From an uncultured Gemmatimonadota bacterium (GTDB lineage: Bacteria > Latescibacterota > UBA2968 > UBA8231): 64,000 nucleotides of DNA. A program made the position numbers and the translations under genes. Below are positions 49,182 to 57,797 of the stretch, piece by piece (the first letter of the stretch is position 1; each line of letters begins with the position of its first letter). A model generated the notes under the pieces. That model was not told where the DNA came from. It saw only the letters and a program-made list of their open reading frames with translations, and ran no database searches. The stretch covers positions 47,977 through 111,976 of the forward strand of contig CAITNQ010000424.1 in the NCBI GenBank assembly GCA_903893785.1, given 5' to 3'.

Positions 49182-50237
49182 TCACTCGGCCCTGATCACA
49201 TAGTCGGGCAGGACGGCTTCCTGCCCTTCCAGGACGCGCACCATGGAAAGGTGGTCACTAAGTACCTGCTCGACCTGGACCACGCCGACGCGGCGCGGCA
49301 GGGATTGCCCCAGCACTACGCCGCTCTGCGGGTCGGTCAGTGGGCGCCCGCGGTCCCAGACCCCGTATTTGTCACCGTTGGCGACGGAATCGGCCGCGCC
49401 CACGTTAATATACGCTCGCGGTCCCTCGACATCCACGATCCGCGCCGACGAGGCGCGCAACCGTGGCGACGGGTGTACCAGGCTGTCGACGCCGGCGGCC
49501 AACCCGCTCAGGCAGGTGGCCACGGACTTGCCCAGCAGCGTCTCGCGGAAGGCTCCACTGCCCCATTCCACCTGGCCCAGGAGGTAATATTCCTTCTCAT
49601 ACGGGACATAGGAGGCCGGGTTGGTGATGCCATACCGGCGCGTGTCCTCGTCGGCTTCCCGCGCTACCTCGCCCGCCGCCTGGCCATCGATGACCCGCAC
49701 CAGGTGCAGCGTGATCCCGGTGACGCCCACGTAACTGCGGTACCCGCCGATGGGGACCGTGGCCTGGAAACGCTCCATGGTCAGTCGGTCGATCTGGCCG
49801 AAGACGACGTAGTCGGCGCCCAGGGCCCGGCCAAGTTCCAGCCCGCGGCCGGCACTGACGTTGCCGCGACGCTCCTTGGGGGTCAGTCGCGCCAGCGCCG
49901 AATCCAGCGGCACTAGGCGCAGGAAATCCCGCGAACTCAGGGTGTCGACCAGGCCTCGAGGCAGCTCACTCGGCAGATCCCAGATGCCGCGGTGTTTGGT
50001 GAGATCGCGGAAAGGGAGCACCAACAGGATCTGGCGCAGCGATGAGTCGCTGTCCGCCACGGCCGGGCGCGCGGCGGCGACCGGCCGCGGCGCTGCCGAC
50101 GATGCCTTGGGTGACGGCGCGGCGCCCTCACCCACTCCCATCACCGGTACCAGACGGTTCTGGGGCACCGAACCGCACCCCCACACGCCCGCCAGGATCG
50201 CCAGCCACAGGAAATGCCCCGGGCCGACGCGTTTCAC
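49182..50237 (-). CDS. CsgG/FlgT-like envelope lipoprotein
   Basis: The 351-residue product begins at a GTG overlapping the stop of the racemase gene and has a lipoprotein signal ending in GVWGC. After an Ala/Pro linker it has a CsgG/LpoB-type domain (ILLVLPFRDLT, LPRGLVDTLSSRDFLRLV, GRALGADYVVFGQID, ITLHLVRVIDGQAAGEV). The C-terminal part (AYINVGAADSVANGDKYGVWDRG, DPQSGVVLG, VGVVQVEQVLSDHLSMVRVLEG) matches the C-terminal domain of the flagellar assembly protein FlgT. It should be anchored in the outer membrane. Whether it forms a pore like CsgG or a basal-body-associated ring is unknown. Confidence 0.82.
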   Translation of the reverse strand: MKRVGPGHFLWLAILAGVWGCGSVPQNRLVPVMGVGEGAAPSPKASSAAPRPVAAARPAVADSDSSLRQILLVLPFRDLTKHRGIWDLPSELPRGLVDTLSSRDFLRLVPLDSALARLTPKERRGNVSAGRGLELGRALGADYVVFGQIDRLTMERFQATVPIGGYRSYVGVTGITLHLVRVIDGQAAGEVAREADEDTRRYGITNPASYVPYEKEYYLLGQVEWGSGAFRETLLGKSVATCLSGLAAGVDSLVHPSPRLRASSARIVDVEGPRAYINVGAADSVANGDKYGVWDRGRPLTDPQSGVVLGQSLPRRVGVVQVEQVLSDHLSMVRVLEGQEAVLPDYVIRAE

Positions 50238-51511
50238 GCCGCCTCCGATGCCAGACGGGTCAACACATAGGGCCCCTTGGGCACCACGGCCACGGAAGCC
50301 TGTTGTCCGTAACGCTCCTGTGCCTGCGACAGCGCCTGCTGCACGGAGTCGGCATGCTCAACCAACAACCGGCCATGGTAGCGCGGTTCGATACCCTGGC
50401 TGACCAAGACCACCCGGGCGCGACGCAGTACCTTGCAGAGCTCCTGCACCTGCCACTGATCGACGACGAAGAAATCCGGATCCGACAGGCGGCGCTCGAA
50501 CGAGGCCACATCCGCGGTCGACAGCAGGAGGTCCCGGAAGTCAGGACTGCCGATGCCCTCGGCACAGCGGGCGGCGATGATGATGGTGCCGCCTTCACGG
50601 ACGATGGGCAGCGCGGCGGTCAACCCCTTCACCGCCTGATAGAAGGTCAGATCCAGGGGGAAACCCGCACTGCTGGTAATGACAATGTCGGCCGCCCGCG
50701 GCAACGAGGCAGCGCAGTGCGCGGCGACAAAGTCGACGCCCGCCGCATGGGCCTGCTCCAACTCGCCGCAGAAGATGCCGGTAATCTGCCGTTGGGCATT
50801 CATCGACACGTTCAGCGTGAGGTCCACGCGCGCCCGGCGCGCCACCTCAAGCGCGGCCAGGTGGAACGGGTTGCCGGCGATGATGCCCTCGGCCGACAGC
50901 GGATGCCCCATTAGCTCGGGGCCATGGAGCACCCGCATGGTATCCACCCCACTGATGCCGGGGCAGATGGCCTTGCGGCCGCCGGAGTAACCGGCCATCA
51001 GGTGCGGCTCAATCAACGAAGTCGCAATGCGCAGTTCGGCGGCCACGAACTCGCGGTTGACCCAGATGGGAGCCCCGGCAGCGGTCTGCCCCAGGTTGAC
51101 CAGCGTGTCGCGCTCGCGAGCCCGGTGATTGACAATCCGGTACTCGGCGGCGATCCGGGCCCCCACCAACTGGATGAGTTCTTGGCCCTCATTGGGCCGA
51201 TGGAGGCCCGTTGCCACCAGGATCACGATGCCCTGGCGCGGCACACCGGCCGCCTCCAAGCCCGCCAGTAACGGCGGCAGGATCACCTGGTTGGGCACCG
51301 GGCGGGTGATATCGGAAATGACAATACAGGCACTGCCCCGGCCGCGGGCTAACTCGGCCAGGGGCGGCGTGCCGAGAGGCTGCTTCAGGGCCTGCTCCAA
51401 CCGGTCGCTCACCGCGTCCAAGCCCGCCGTGGGGGGCATCTGCAGTACCGCGGCGTGGTCCGGGACATCCACGTCCAACCCCTCGGTGCCATAGTCGACT
51501 CGGATCTTCAT
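50234..51511 (-). CDS. larA: LarA-type nickel-pincer racemase/epimerase
   Basis: The 425-residue product belongs to the lactate racemase family. The catalytic set of Lactiplantibacillus LarA (His108, His174, Lys184, His200) is matched with identical spacing by His104, His170, Lys180 and His196, in ATGLHRPN, IEPHLMAGYSGGRKAICPG and VLHGPE. Lys180 should hold the nickel-pincer nucleotide cofactor. The N-terminal SDITRPVPN motif is also present. The family includes racemases and epimerases of many 2-hydroxy acids and sugar acids, so lactate is only one possible substrate. The cofactor genes larB, larC and larE are not in this window. It overlaps galU by four bases (ATGA). Confidence 0.88.
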   Translation of the reverse strand: MKIRVDYGTEGLDVDVPDHAAVLQMPPTAGLDAVSDRLEQALKQPLGTPPLAELARGRGSACIVISDITRPVPNQVILPPLLAGLEAAGVPRQGIVILVATGLHRPNEGQELIQLVGARIAAEYRIVNHRARERDTLVNLGQTAAGAPIWVNREFVAAELRIATSLIEPHLMAGYSGGRKAICPGISGVDTMRVLHGPELMGHPLSAEGIIAGNPFHLAALEVARRARVDLTLNVSMNAQRQITGIFCGELEQAHAAGVDFVAAHCAASLPRAADIVITSSAGFPLDLTFYQAVKGLTAALPIVREGGTIIIAARCAEGIGSPDFRDLLLSTADVASFERRLSDPDFFVVDQWQVQELCKVLRRARVVLVSQGIEPRYHGRLLVEHADSVQQALSQAQERYGQQASVAVVPKGPYVLTRLASEAA

Positions 51512-52392
51512 GCTCGTTCTCCCAACTTGCTGGCCAGGTAGGCCCGGAAGGCCTCGCCATAGCGCGGATCCGCCAGGGCGAAATCGGCGAAGGCGCGGTA
51601 GTAGGTCAGGGGCGTGCCAATGTCATATCGCGTCTCGCCGGCACGCAGACGCACGCAGCGGACGGCCTCCCCTCGCTGCAGCAGGATGCGAATGGCGTCG
51701 GTGAGCCACAGCTCGCCACCCAAGCCCGGCTGCACCGCCTCGATGGCCGGGAATACCGCCGGCGTGAACAGGTAACGGGCCGCTACCGCCATGCAGCTAG
51801 GAGCCGCCTCGGGCCGTGGCTTCTCGACCATGTCTTCAATGGCGAAATCGTCGCCGACGGCCTCGGCCGGGCGAACCACGCCGTACTTGGCGGTCTCAGC
51901 CCGGGGTACCTCCCAGACCGCAATCGTCGCCGCCGCGCGGTGCCGCTGGTAGGATGACACCAAGCGCGCAATCACACCGGGTTGGCTGGGCGAGGTCACG
52001 ATGGTATCACCGAACCCCACGACAAAGGGCTCTTCGCCAACGAACTGGCGCGCCAGTCGCACGGCGTCGGCATTGCCCGCCGGCCGCCGCTGGCGGGCAT
52101 ACAGGAACTCGACGCCGGCCGCTGCGTAATCGACCTCGCCAATCGCCTGGTCTTTCTCGTTGAGGCGGGCGTTGAGCTCGGGGTCGTCATCGAAATGGTC
52201 CTCGATCGAGCGCTTCTTGCGGCCGGTGATGAACAGGAAAGACCGGAGCCCCTGGGCGATCATTTCCTCAACCACATACTGGACGACGGGTTTGTAGCCA
52301 ACCGGGAGCATTTCCTTGGGCTGGGACTTGGTTGCCGGCAGCAGTCGGGTTCCCATGCCGGCGACGGGCAGCACTGCTTTGCGGATTTCCAT
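51508..52392 (-). CDS. galU: UTP-glucose-1-phosphate uridylyltransferase GalU
   Basis: The ATG at 52392 starts a 294-residue protein of normal length for bacterial GalU; the longer open frame upstream covers the promoter. The signature GMGTRLLPATKSQPKEMLPV lies at the N-terminus, with the nucleotide-binding VVGFGDTIV and the DMVEKP motif further on. It makes UDP-glucose in the cytosol, a donor for the polysaccharide and glycolipid enzymes nearby. It is the first gene of the operon that ends with the GT39 gene. The ribosome binding site is weak (AGGG close to the ATG). Confidence 0.95.
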   Translation of the reverse strand: MEIRKAVLPVAGMGTRLLPATKSQPKEMLPVGYKPVVQYVVEEMIAQGLRSFLFITGRKKRSIEDHFDDDPELNARLNEKDQAIGEVDYAAAGVEFLYARQRRPAGNADAVRLARQFVGEEPFVVGFGDTIVTSPSQPGVIARLVSSYQRHRAAATIAVWEVPRAETAKYGVVRPAEAVGDDFAIEDMVEKPRPEAAPSCMAVAARYLFTPAVFPAIEAVQPGLGGELWLTDAIRILLQRGEAVRCVRLRAGETRYDIGTPLTYYRAFADFALADPRYGEAFRAYLASKLGERA

Positions 52393-52459
52393 AGGCCCTG
52401 CAGAGGACGGGTGGATCTGACGGAAACAGTTATGGACCAACGAGATATGAACGCGGCGA

Positions 52460-52488
52460 AAGATAGCCGCCGCTAGCCCGAGCCGCAA
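52460..52488 (-). promoter_or_regulatory. Sigma-70 promoter of the galU operon
   Basis: TTGCGG and TATCTT are separated by 17 bases on the minus strand, matching three and four consensus positions. It lies about 70 bases upstream of galU and is back to back with the plus-strand promoter at 52595-52623. Confidence 0.5.
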
Positions 52489-52594
52489 GCCCCGCAACGG
52501 TCCTGCCGACTCGGGCGGTGGGGCCAGCGAACCCCGGCGAGCGGGCCAGCCAGCCGCGGGCCAGCCACCCGCGGCCCCGCCGCCCCGGAACGGA

Positions 52595-52623
52595 TTGACA
52601 GGGTGGCGGGCCAGGCCTAGAAT
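52595..52623 (+). promoter_or_regulatory. Sigma-70 promoter giving a probably leaderless transcript
   Basis: TTGACA and TAGAAT are separated by exactly 17 bases, matching six and five consensus positions. Transcription would start at about 52630, within two or three bases of the ATG at 52632. No Shine-Dalgarno sequence lies between. Confidence 0.8.
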
Positions 52624-52631
52624 TCGGCGCC

Positions 52632-53483
52632 ATGCCTACCCTCGATGCCCCTGCCACGGTCGTGGCCGAGCGAATCCGCGTTTACAGCCCCTGCCTGACG
52701 CGCGGCGACTTCCGGCATGCCCTGTTTGATTTCGACGGCACGCTGTCCCTGATCCGCGCCGGTTGGCAGGACGTGATGCTAGCCCAGTGCGTCGAGGAGC
52801 TGCAGCGCACGCCCACCGCGGAAACACCGGCACAGCTTACCGCGGTGTGCCGGCAGTTCATCACTCGCCTGACCGGCAAGCAGACCGTGTACCAGATGCT
52901 GCAGCTGGCATCTGAGGTGGAACAGCGCGGCGGCCAGCCGCGGCCGGCCCTCACATATAAGCGCGAATACCTGGAGCGCCTGCACGGGCGCATTGGCTAC
53001 CGGATTGACGCCCTGCGGGCCGGCAAAGATCCGGCCTCCCGTTACCTGGTGGCCGGCAGCCTGGACCTTCTGGCCGGCCTGACCGAACGCGGCGTGGTGT
53101 GCTATCTGGCCAGCGGCACCGACGAGGAATACGTCCATGACGAGGCCCGGTTGCTCGGCGTTGCTGACTATTTCGCCGGCGGCATATTCGGGGCTCGCGA
53201 TGATTATCTGAGCTTCTCCAAGAAGCAGCTCATGGAGCGGATCGTGGCCGAGAACAACCTTGCCGGCCCCGAGTTGGTGGCCTTTGGCGACGGTTATGTT
53301 GAGATCGAAAACGCCAAACAGGTAGGCGGCGTGGCGGTTGGTGTGGCCAGCTGCGAGGACGGCACGGCCCTGTGGGACGACTGGAAAGGCCAGCGCCTGC
53401 TCGACGTGGGTGCCGATATCGTCGTGCCGGACTGGCGTGAGGCAGGTTCCCTGCTCGCCTATCTGTTCGCCGAGACGCCGTGA
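52632..53483 (+). CDS. HAD-superfamily phosphatase
   Basis: The 283-residue product has the HAD nucleophile motif LFDFDGTLS (Asp33, Asp35), motif II in LASGTDEEY and motif III in FGDGYVEIE. It has a helical cap of the C1 type between motifs I and II. It is probably a cytosolic sugar-phosphate phosphatase. It is the first of three overlapping genes with a PfkB kinase and an unknown protein. The start is almost at the predicted transcription start, so translation may be leaderless. A GTG ten codons later is open but has no ribosome site either. Confidence 0.85.
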   Translation: MPTLDAPATVVAERIRVYSPCLTRGDFRHALFDFDGTLSLIRAGWQDVMLAQCVEELQRTPTAETPAQLTAVCRQFITRLTGKQTVYQMLQLASEVEQRGGQPRPALTYKREYLERLHGRIGYRIDALRAGKDPASRYLVAGSLDLLAGLTERGVVCYLASGTDEEYVHDEARLLGVADYFAGGIFGARDDYLSFSKKQLMERIVAENNLAGPELVAFGDGYVEIENAKQVGGVAVGVASCEDGTALWDDWKGQRLLDVGADIVVPDWREAGSLLAYLFAETP

Positions 53484-54541
53484 ACGGCGCTGCGGGCCCG
53501 CCAACGACCCGGCGCCTGGACGAGTTGTGGGCGCGCATCCACCAGCTGCGACTGGCGGTGGTGGGCGACTTTTTTCTGGACGCGTACTACGACTGTGACC
53601 CGGAACTGGCCGAGCGTTCGGTCGAGACGGGTCGCGTCTGTCACCAGGTCGTGCGTACCCGGCGTCAGGCCGGCGCGGCGGGTACCGTGGCGGCCAACCT
53701 GGCGGCCCTCGGCGTTGGCGCCATCCACGCTGTCGGTTTCTGCGGTGATGACGGCGAAGGCTACGAACTTCGGCGGGCCATGGCCCGCCTGGGGCTCGAT
53801 CTGGCCGGTTTCGTCGTGTGCGCTGACCGTTTCACGCCCACCTACGGCAAGCCCTGCCACATCGACACCAGCCAGCCCGGGGCGCCGGTGACGCAGGAGC
53901 TCGAGCGCCTGGACGTGAAGAACCGGCAGCCGACGCCGACCGGACTGCAGAAGCGCTTGCTCGAGTACGTGCGCGATCAGGTGGGATCTTGGTCCGGAGT
54001 CGCCATCCTGGACCAGGCGAACGAAGCCGAGTGCGGGGTGGTGACCACGCGGCTGCGCGGGGCGCTGACGCGGACCGCCCGCCAGCGCCCCGAGACGGTC
54101 TTCCTGGCCGACTCGCGCGAACGAATCGGCCAGTTCACGGACCTGTGCATCAAGCCCAACGAGTTCGAGGCGGCCCGGGCCCTGGGCCACGGCGGCCGCC
54201 CGTCACCGACCGCTTCAGCGCGACACGCCGCCGCGCTGTCAGCACGCACCGGACGACCGGTGTTCCTCACCGCCGGTGCCCGCGGCATCTGCATCGCCGA
54301 CGGCGACCAGGTTACCTGGGTGCCGGCGATTGCCGTCAGTGGCCCGATCGACCCGGTGGGGGCCGGCGACACGACATCGGCAGCGTTACTGGCAAGCCTG
54401 GCCGCCGGGGCCACACTGGTTGAGGCAGCCTGGATTGCCGTGCTGGCCGCCTCGATCACGGTGCAGCAGCTGGGAACCACGGGCACGGCCACCCGGGCTC
54501 AGATTCGCTGCCGGTCGCGCGAGGTGCGTCGTGGCGCTTGA
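53480..54541 (+). CDS. PfkB-family carbohydrate kinase, HldE/RfaE-like
   Basis: The 353-residue product starts at a GTG overlapping the HAD stop (GTGA). The ribokinase fold is clear: LAVVGDFFLDAYYDCD at the start, RRQAGAAGTVAANLAALGVGAIHAVGFCGDD, and the DPVGAGDTTSAALLASL anion-hole and catalytic Asp motif near the C-terminus. The N-terminal VGDFFLD element resembles the heptose-1-phosphate kinase domain of HldE, but the substrate cannot be fixed. A kinase next to a phosphatase suits stepwise sugar-phosphate metabolism, such as that of heptoses. Confidence 0.88.
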   Translation: MNGAAGPPTTRRLDELWARIHQLRLAVVGDFFLDAYYDCDPELAERSVETGRVCHQVVRTRRQAGAAGTVAANLAALGVGAIHAVGFCGDDGEGYELRRAMARLGLDLAGFVVCADRFTPTYGKPCHIDTSQPGAPVTQELERLDVKNRQPTPTGLQKRLLEYVRDQVGSWSGVAILDQANEAECGVVTTRLRGALTRTARQRPETVFLADSRERIGQFTDLCIKPNEFEAARALGHGGRPSPTASARHAAALSARTGRPVFLTAGARGICIADGDQVTWVPAIAVSGPIDPVGAGDTTSAALLASLAAGATLVEAAWIAVLAASITVQQLGTTGTATRAQIRCRSREVRRGA

Positions 54542-55670
54542 CCCCATCGATACCCGCCAGGTGCGGGTTCGGCCGCTGGCGGACCGACGCTCGAAGCACG
54601 CGCTGCAGGACATCCTGATCGATCCGGACAGTCCCCCGCCAGCCCCCGGCCCCATGGCCGCCGCCATCGAACTGGCAGCCGAGCGCATCTACCAGGCGCG
54701 GGCCAGGGGCGCTGCCGTGGTGCTGGCCTACGGTGCCCATCTGATCAAGAACGGACTGGGGCCGGTGGCAACGCGCCTGGTGCAGGGCGGCTGGGTGACG
54801 CACCTGGCCACCCACGGCGCCGGGACTATCCACGACTGGGAGTATGCATTCTGGGGCGAGTCCGAGGAGGACGTGCAGGCGCATGTGGCGCGCGGCTGTT
54901 TCGGCACCTGGGACGAGACAGGCCGCTTCCTGAACCTGGCGGTGCTGGTTGGCAGCGCTGCAGGCCTGGGCTACGGTGCCTCGCTGGGGCGCTTCATCGT
55001 CGAGGAGGGTTTGTCCATCCCGCGGGTCGAGGAGCTGGTCGAACAGCTGCGGGAGTGGCTTGCGGCAGCCACGGACAACACCGCCATGCCGGCGCGGGCC
55101 GAGTTGCTGCAAAGCATTCGTCGGCACGGCATCCAACCCGGTTGGCTGTCGGTGCGGCACCCGCACGGCGCCCACTCACTGACGGCAGCGGCCTGGCGCG
55201 CCGGGGTGCCTTTGACGGTCCACCCTGGAATCGGTTACGACATCATCTACACCCATCCGCTGGCCAACGGCGCAGCGCTGGGGCGTGCCGCCCATCACGA
55301 CTTCGGCGTGTTCACCGCCAGCGTGGCGCGTCTGGATGGCGGCGTACTGCTCTCGGTGGGCTCGGCAGTCATGGCGCCGCAGGTGTTCGAGAAAGCCATG
55401 TCGATCGCCAACAACCTGCGGGCGCAGGCGGGTCAAGCTCCCCTCCAGCCCTTCATTCTGGTGAACGACCTAGCCGCTGCCGACTGGCCATGGGGCCAGG
55501 GCGAACCGCCGGCCGATCACCCGGCCTACTACCTGCGTTTCTGCAAGTCCTACAGCCGCATGGGAGGCGAGGCGCGGTTCGCGCAGGGGGATAACCGCGT
55601 CCTCCTGCGCAACCTGTATCACCTGCTGCGCCACCGCGCGGCGCCGGGCCCGACCGCTCAACCGGCGTAG
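54531..55670 (+). CDS. Conserved enzyme-like protein coupled to the sugar kinase, unrecognised
   Basis: The GTG at 54531 has GAGG six bases upstream and overlaps the kinase stop by 11 bases; the upstream extension of this frame is a shadow. The 379-residue product has glycine-rich segments typical of a nucleotide-binding fold. VVLAYGAHLIKNGLGPVATRLVQGGWVTHLATHGAGTIHDWE is one, in which the AH, KNG and GAGTIHDWE elements look like active-site loops. Another is TVHPGIGYDIIYTHP. The fold may be Rossmann-like and distantly similar to deoxyhypusine synthase-type proteins, but I cannot name it. The tight coupling suggests it acts on the same sugar as the kinase. Its end overlaps the convergent acyl-CoA synthetase by 13 bases. 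Confidence 0.75.
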   Translation: MALDPIDTRQVRVRPLADRRSKHALQDILIDPDSPPPAPGPMAAAIELAAERIYQARARGAAVVLAYGAHLIKNGLGPVATRLVQGGWVTHLATHGAGTIHDWEYAFWGESEEDVQAHVARGCFGTWDETGRFLNLAVLVGSAAGLGYGASLGRFIVEEGLSIPRVEELVEQLREWLAAATDNTAMPARAELLQSIRRHGIQPGWLSVRHPHGAHSLTAAAWRAGVPLTVHPGIGYDIIYTHPLANGAALGRAAHHDFGVFTASVARLDGGVLLSVGSAVMAPQVFEKAMSIANNLRAQAGQAPLQPFILVNDLAAADWPWGQGEPPADHPAYYLRFCKSYSRMGGEARFAQGDNRVLLRNLYHLLRHRAAPGPTAQPA

Positions 55671-57508
55671 GCCTGGTCGATCATCTCGCGGTACCGCTCG
55701 ACCACAGCACCTGGAACGACCTTCTTCAGTCCCTTGGTGAGCGTTCCCGCGTCTTCAGACAGGGGCTCGGGCAGCAGCAACACGCGCTGCGGCCGCGCGT
55801 GGCTGGCGACCTCGGCAGCCGAGGCTTCGGCCAGCAGCAATTCACGCAGATGCTCAGCCAGCAGCGGGTGCACGCGCAGGGCGGCATCGTCGCCCACGGG
55901 CAGTCCGGGCAGGTTCGTCAGTTTCCGTGCCTCCTCCAGGTTCACGGTGATCAGCGGCAGCGGGTAACCCCGGCTGGGATCGCCGTACACCAGCACGTGC
56001 TCGATGAGGGAAACGCGGGAATAGAGCCGTTCCAGCAACTCCGGATTGACGAACTCGCCGTTGCTCAGTTTGAACTGGCGGCCCACCCGCCCACGGAAGG
56101 TGATGAAGCCCTCTTCATCGAGGCTGAAAAGGTCGCCGGTGCGGTACCAGGTCTTGCCGGCTTCGTCCTCGACAAGAACTTTGGCTGTTTCGTCCGGGTC
56201 GCCCAGGTACCCACGCATGACATTGGGGCCCGCGACCCACAACTCGGCGGCTTTCCCCTCGCTGCTGCGGCAGACCCCGGTAGCCGGATCGAAGTAACCG
56301 ATCTCTTTGCCCGCCGGGGTCACCAGACGGCTCTCGATGAACGGTCGGCCGGCACTGCCCACCTTGCGGCCGAACCGGTGGTTGGCCGAGATGAGCGGCG
56401 CACACTCGGTGGTGCCATACCCTTCGTAGGTACGGATGTCCAGCACGTCGTCGAAGAAATCCAGCGCCTCTGGGTCAGCCTTGGCCGAACCGACGATAAG
56501 CAGGCCCAGATTGGGGCCGACGCGGGTGGCCAACTGGGCGCGAATCTTGGCCACGACCCTGCCCCCCAGAGCGCGATCGAAAAGGCGGTCGGCCAGCGTC
56601 GCCTGACCGCGTGCAAGGCGCTGCCGGGCCTGCACCGAAGCCATGACCAACTTGCCCTTCAGGCCCCCGGCCTCAATCTCGCGCCGCACCCCCGCATAGA
56701 CCTTGTCGAGAATCAGCGGCACCGTCAGCATCGCCTCGGGGGCCGAGATGCGCACATCTGCCAGCACCCGCTCGGGCGAACGCGCCAGGTCCAGAGTCCA
56801 GCCTTTGGCCAGGGGGTAGTAGATGTTGAGGATGCCCAGCGAGTGGTAGTCCGGGGCCGACTTGAACATGCGCACGGGTTCGCGCTCGGAGATCACGTCC
56901 CAGGCTTCCTCGACATTGGCGACGATGTTCCGGTGGGTCTGGACGACACCCTTGGGGAGCCCGGACGATCCTGAGGTGTAGAGAACCTTGGACTCGTCGT
57001 CGGGTTCCACGTCGATATCAGGGGGCTTCTGCCCCTGACCCATGGCCAGCACCTCGTCCCACCCCAGCTGGCCACCGCCAGCGCCCTGAACGTTCACCAG
57101 ACGCGGTGGCTGCCCCAACAGGGAGGCGATGCGCTGGTACTGGTCCGCGCCCCGCCGGTCGACGAACAGCACCTCCAGACCCGAATGTCGGATGCTGTGC
57201 GCCAGAACCTCAGCCGCGGCTTTGGTGCACAACGGCACCACCGACACCCCCAGCAGATCCGCGGCCAGGAAGAGCACCAAAGCCTCTTCGCTGCCCTCAA
57301 CGAGAATCCCGACACGGCGGCCACGTCGCAGCCCCATCTGGTGCAGGCCGGCGGCCAGGCAGTCGCGCCGGGTCTGCAATTCGGCATAGCTAATGGGCTC
57401 GTACTGCAACTCGCCAGAGGACGGTTCCGGGCGCAGAACGCGGATGGCGGCGCGGTCGCCGTACTGGGCGAAACTGCGGTCGAGCAATTCGCTGAGGTTC
57501 TTCGCCAT
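55658..57508 (-). CDS. Long-chain acyl-CoA synthetase-like AMP-binding enzyme
   Basis: The ATG at 57508 has AGGAGGAAAGG upstream; the frame continuing to 57799 is unsupported. The 616-residue product is an ANL-superfamily adenylating enzyme. The phosphate-binding loop is LYTSGSSGLPKGV, the second motif is YEGYGTTECAPL, the TGDLF hinge motif is present, and the catalytic Lys is in LTKGLKK near the C-terminus. It resembles FadD15/FAA-type long-chain acyl-CoA synthetases. It probably activates fatty acids for lipid synthesis or breakdown at the inner membrane. It stands alone, converging on the three-gene sugar cassette. Confidence 0.9.
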   Translation of the reverse strand: MAKNLSELLDRSFAQYGDRAAIRVLRPEPSSGELQYEPISYAELQTRRDCLAAGLHQMGLRRGRRVGILVEGSEEALVLFLAADLLGVSVVPLCTKAAAEVLAHSIRHSGLEVLFVDRRGADQYQRIASLLGQPPRLVNVQGAGGGQLGWDEVLAMGQGQKPPDIDVEPDDESKVLYTSGSSGLPKGVVQTHRNIVANVEEAWDVISEREPVRMFKSAPDYHSLGILNIYYPLAKGWTLDLARSPERVLADVRISAPEAMLTVPLILDKVYAGVRREIEAGGLKGKLVMASVQARQRLARGQATLADRLFDRALGGRVVAKIRAQLATRVGPNLGLLIVGSAKADPEALDFFDDVLDIRTYEGYGTTECAPLISANHRFGRKVGSAGRPFIESRLVTPAGKEIGYFDPATGVCRSSEGKAAELWVAGPNVMRGYLGDPDETAKVLVEDEAGKTWYRTGDLFSLDEEGFITFRGRVGRQFKLSNGEFVNPELLERLYSRVSLIEHVLVYGDPSRGYPLPLITVNLEEARKLTNLPGLPVGDDAALRVHPLLAEHLRELLLAEASAAEVASHARPQRVLLLPEPLSEDAGTLTKGLKKVVPGAVVERYREMIDQAYAG

Positions 57509-57797
57509 CACCTTTCCTCCTGCCTGACTGAGCCGCCCAGTACCTGCCGCGTCCTCCGCGTGCCGGCTATGATATCGAAGCATGGGGCAACGGGCAAGCG
57601 CTGGCCGCGGGCACTGACGCAGGTCTGGCTGCCGGGCCGGCGCCCCTGCACTTGGCTGTCCACGCCCGGTGACTGCCCGTATATTGAAACAGCCCCCGTG
57701 GCAGGCACGCGCCGACACGCCGGGGCCGCGCTCGGGCGGCCAGGGAAGGGCGCCGCGTGCCGCAGGGCCCACCCGTTGCCGTTGACGCGACCAGGCC

